A stretch of DNA of 6,248 nt from Bacteroidales bacterium. Its GTDB lineage: Bacteria > Bacteroidota > Bacteroidia > Bacteroidales > UBA932. Position 1 is the first letter of the stretch, and each line of letters begins with the position of its first letter. The position numbers and the translations under genes were made by a program. Below the pieces are notes generated by a model. It was not told where the DNA came from, made no database searches, and saw only the letters and a list, made by a program, of their open reading frames with translations. Positions 6,063 through 6,248 of the stretch are shown in pieces. The stretch lies in assembly GCA_017548805.1 (NCBI GenBank), contig JAFYZE010000142.1, positions 1 through 6,248 of the forward strand, written 5' to 3'.

Positions 6063-6075
6063 GAGGGCTTTTTTT
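6054..6075 (+). terminator. Weak intrinsic terminator overlapping the HI0933-type stop codon
   Basis: GCCC (6054-6057) can pair with GGGC (6065-6068), leaving a 7-nt loop that contains the TAA stop codon (6060-6062). Seven Ts follow (6069-6075). The stem is only 4 bp, all G-C, so termination may be partial. The T-run continues into the -33 element of the SRP RNA promoter. Confidence 0.45.
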
Positions 6076-6103
6076 GACGGAATCCGAAAAAACACTATAT
6101 TTG
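6073..6103 (+). promoter_or_regulatory. Promoter of the SRP RNA gene (TTTG-N19-TATATTTG)
   Basis: TTTG at 6073-6076 and TATATTTG at 6096-6103, separated by 19 nt, form the best match in the window to the two-part Bacteroidota sigma-A promoter. The -7 box ends 4 nt before the GGG that begins the terminal stem of the RNA (6108). This supports both the promoter and the RNA 5' end. Confidence 0.85.
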
Positions 6104-6107
6104 CATC

Positions 6108-6204
6108 GGGAAAGTCGTACACGACCAGCTCCCTCTGAACTCCCCCAGGGTAGGAATGCAGCAAGGGTAGGAGGTCGTAGCGGTGCGATGTACTAAGCTT
6201 TCCC
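6108..6204 (+). ncRNA. ffs: Signal recognition particle RNA, small (4.5S-like) bacterial type
   Basis: The RNA scaffolds Ffh in the signal recognition particle, which delivers nascent membrane and secreted proteins through FtsY. The apical domain shows the conserved layout CAGG, stem GTA, GGAA tetraloop (6153-6156), stem TGC, then AGCA and AGGG. This corresponds to the Ffh-binding internal loops of the E. coli RNA. The arms also pair: GGGAAAG (6108-6114) with CTTTCCC (6198-6204), GTAC (6117-6120) with GTAC (6190-6193), and ACGACC (6121-6126) with GGTCGT (6173-6178). At about 97 nt with no Alu domain, it is the short form. Six Ts (6205-6210) follow the terminal stem and probably mark the transcript end. 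The 5' end is set by the promoter spacing and the start of the stem. Confidence 0.93.
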
Positions 6205-6210
6205 TTTTTT
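6205..6210 (+). terminator. T-run ending the SRP RNA transcript
   Basis: Six Ts directly follow the 3' strand of the 7-bp terminal SRP RNA stem. The closing stem of the RNA may itself act as the terminator hairpin, although its two strands lie about 80 nt apart. No separate local hairpin is visible before the T-run. Confidence 0.5.
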
Positions 6211-6227
6211 CGTATAACCACATTGCC

Positions 6228-6248
6228 ATGAGAGCCTGTCAGTTCCTT
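6228..6248 (+). CDS. Possible start of a further gene, cut by the window edge
   Basis: An ATG at 6228 opens a frame with no stop through the last base, giving seven codons (MRACQFL). It lies 17 nt after the T-run of the SRP RNA, a plausible distance for a next gene. Seven codons cannot show homology, and I see no good TAnnTTTG box just before it. It may be a chance ATG. Confidence 0.25.

Noticed and set aside
1..6248. Search for a new multi-gene system, mobile element, CRISPR array or toxin-antitoxin pair
   Set aside because: Every long open frame falls into a known housekeeping or widespread family. No direct-repeat arrays, transposase motifs, target-site duplications or small paired genes were seen, and composition is uniform across the window.

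Overview
The window looks like ordinary chromosomal backbone from a member of the Bacteroidota, most likely a GC-rich Bacteroidales-type organism. The coding regions are rich in G and C at third positions. The gaps are AT-rich and carry copies of the Bacteroidota sigma-A -7 element TAnnTTTG. Start codons lack clear Shine-Dalgarno sequences. The SRP RNA apical hairpin also looks right for this phylum. The genus cannot be fixed from this sequence alone.

Layout, left to right. Positions 1-73 are a promoter region with -7 boxes on both strands. tsaD (74-1096, +) encodes the tRNA t6A37 threonylcarbamoyltransferase. It is followed after 14 nt by a small rhodanese-domain lipoprotein (1111-1494, +), probably in the same operon. 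After a 62-nt gap comes a COG2509-type FAD-dependent oxidoreductase (1557-3101, +), whose -7 box lies only 7 nt before its ATG. Converging on it with a 2-nt spacer is an M28-family metallopeptidase lipoprotein with a C-terminal fibronectin-III-like region (3104-4459, -). Upstream of that is tRNA-Thr(CGT) (4527-4602, -) with its own hairpin/T-run terminator. A short divergent promoter region then leads to an HI0933/YhiN-type flavoprotein (4659-6062, +). The small SRP RNA, ffs (6108-6204, +), has a very good TTTG-N19-TATATTTG promoter. The window ends just inside a possible further reading frame (6228 onward, +).

Functionally this is mostly housekeeping: tRNA modification, a tRNA, and protein-targeting RNA. 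With it are two flavoproteins of uncertain substrate and two predicted envelope lipoproteins. The tRNA-Thr has U36 and A37, so it is a predicted substrate of the TsaD enzyme encoded on the left, although nothing suggests the two are co-regulated. I see no CRISPR array, insertion sequence, phage gene, toxin-antitoxin pair or defence system, and I do not think the window holds a new multi-gene system. The points worth a second look are small in scale: non-canonical stem pairs in the tRNA, very short mRNA leaders, a terminator T-run that doubles as a -33 box, and an exported rhodanese next to tsaD.
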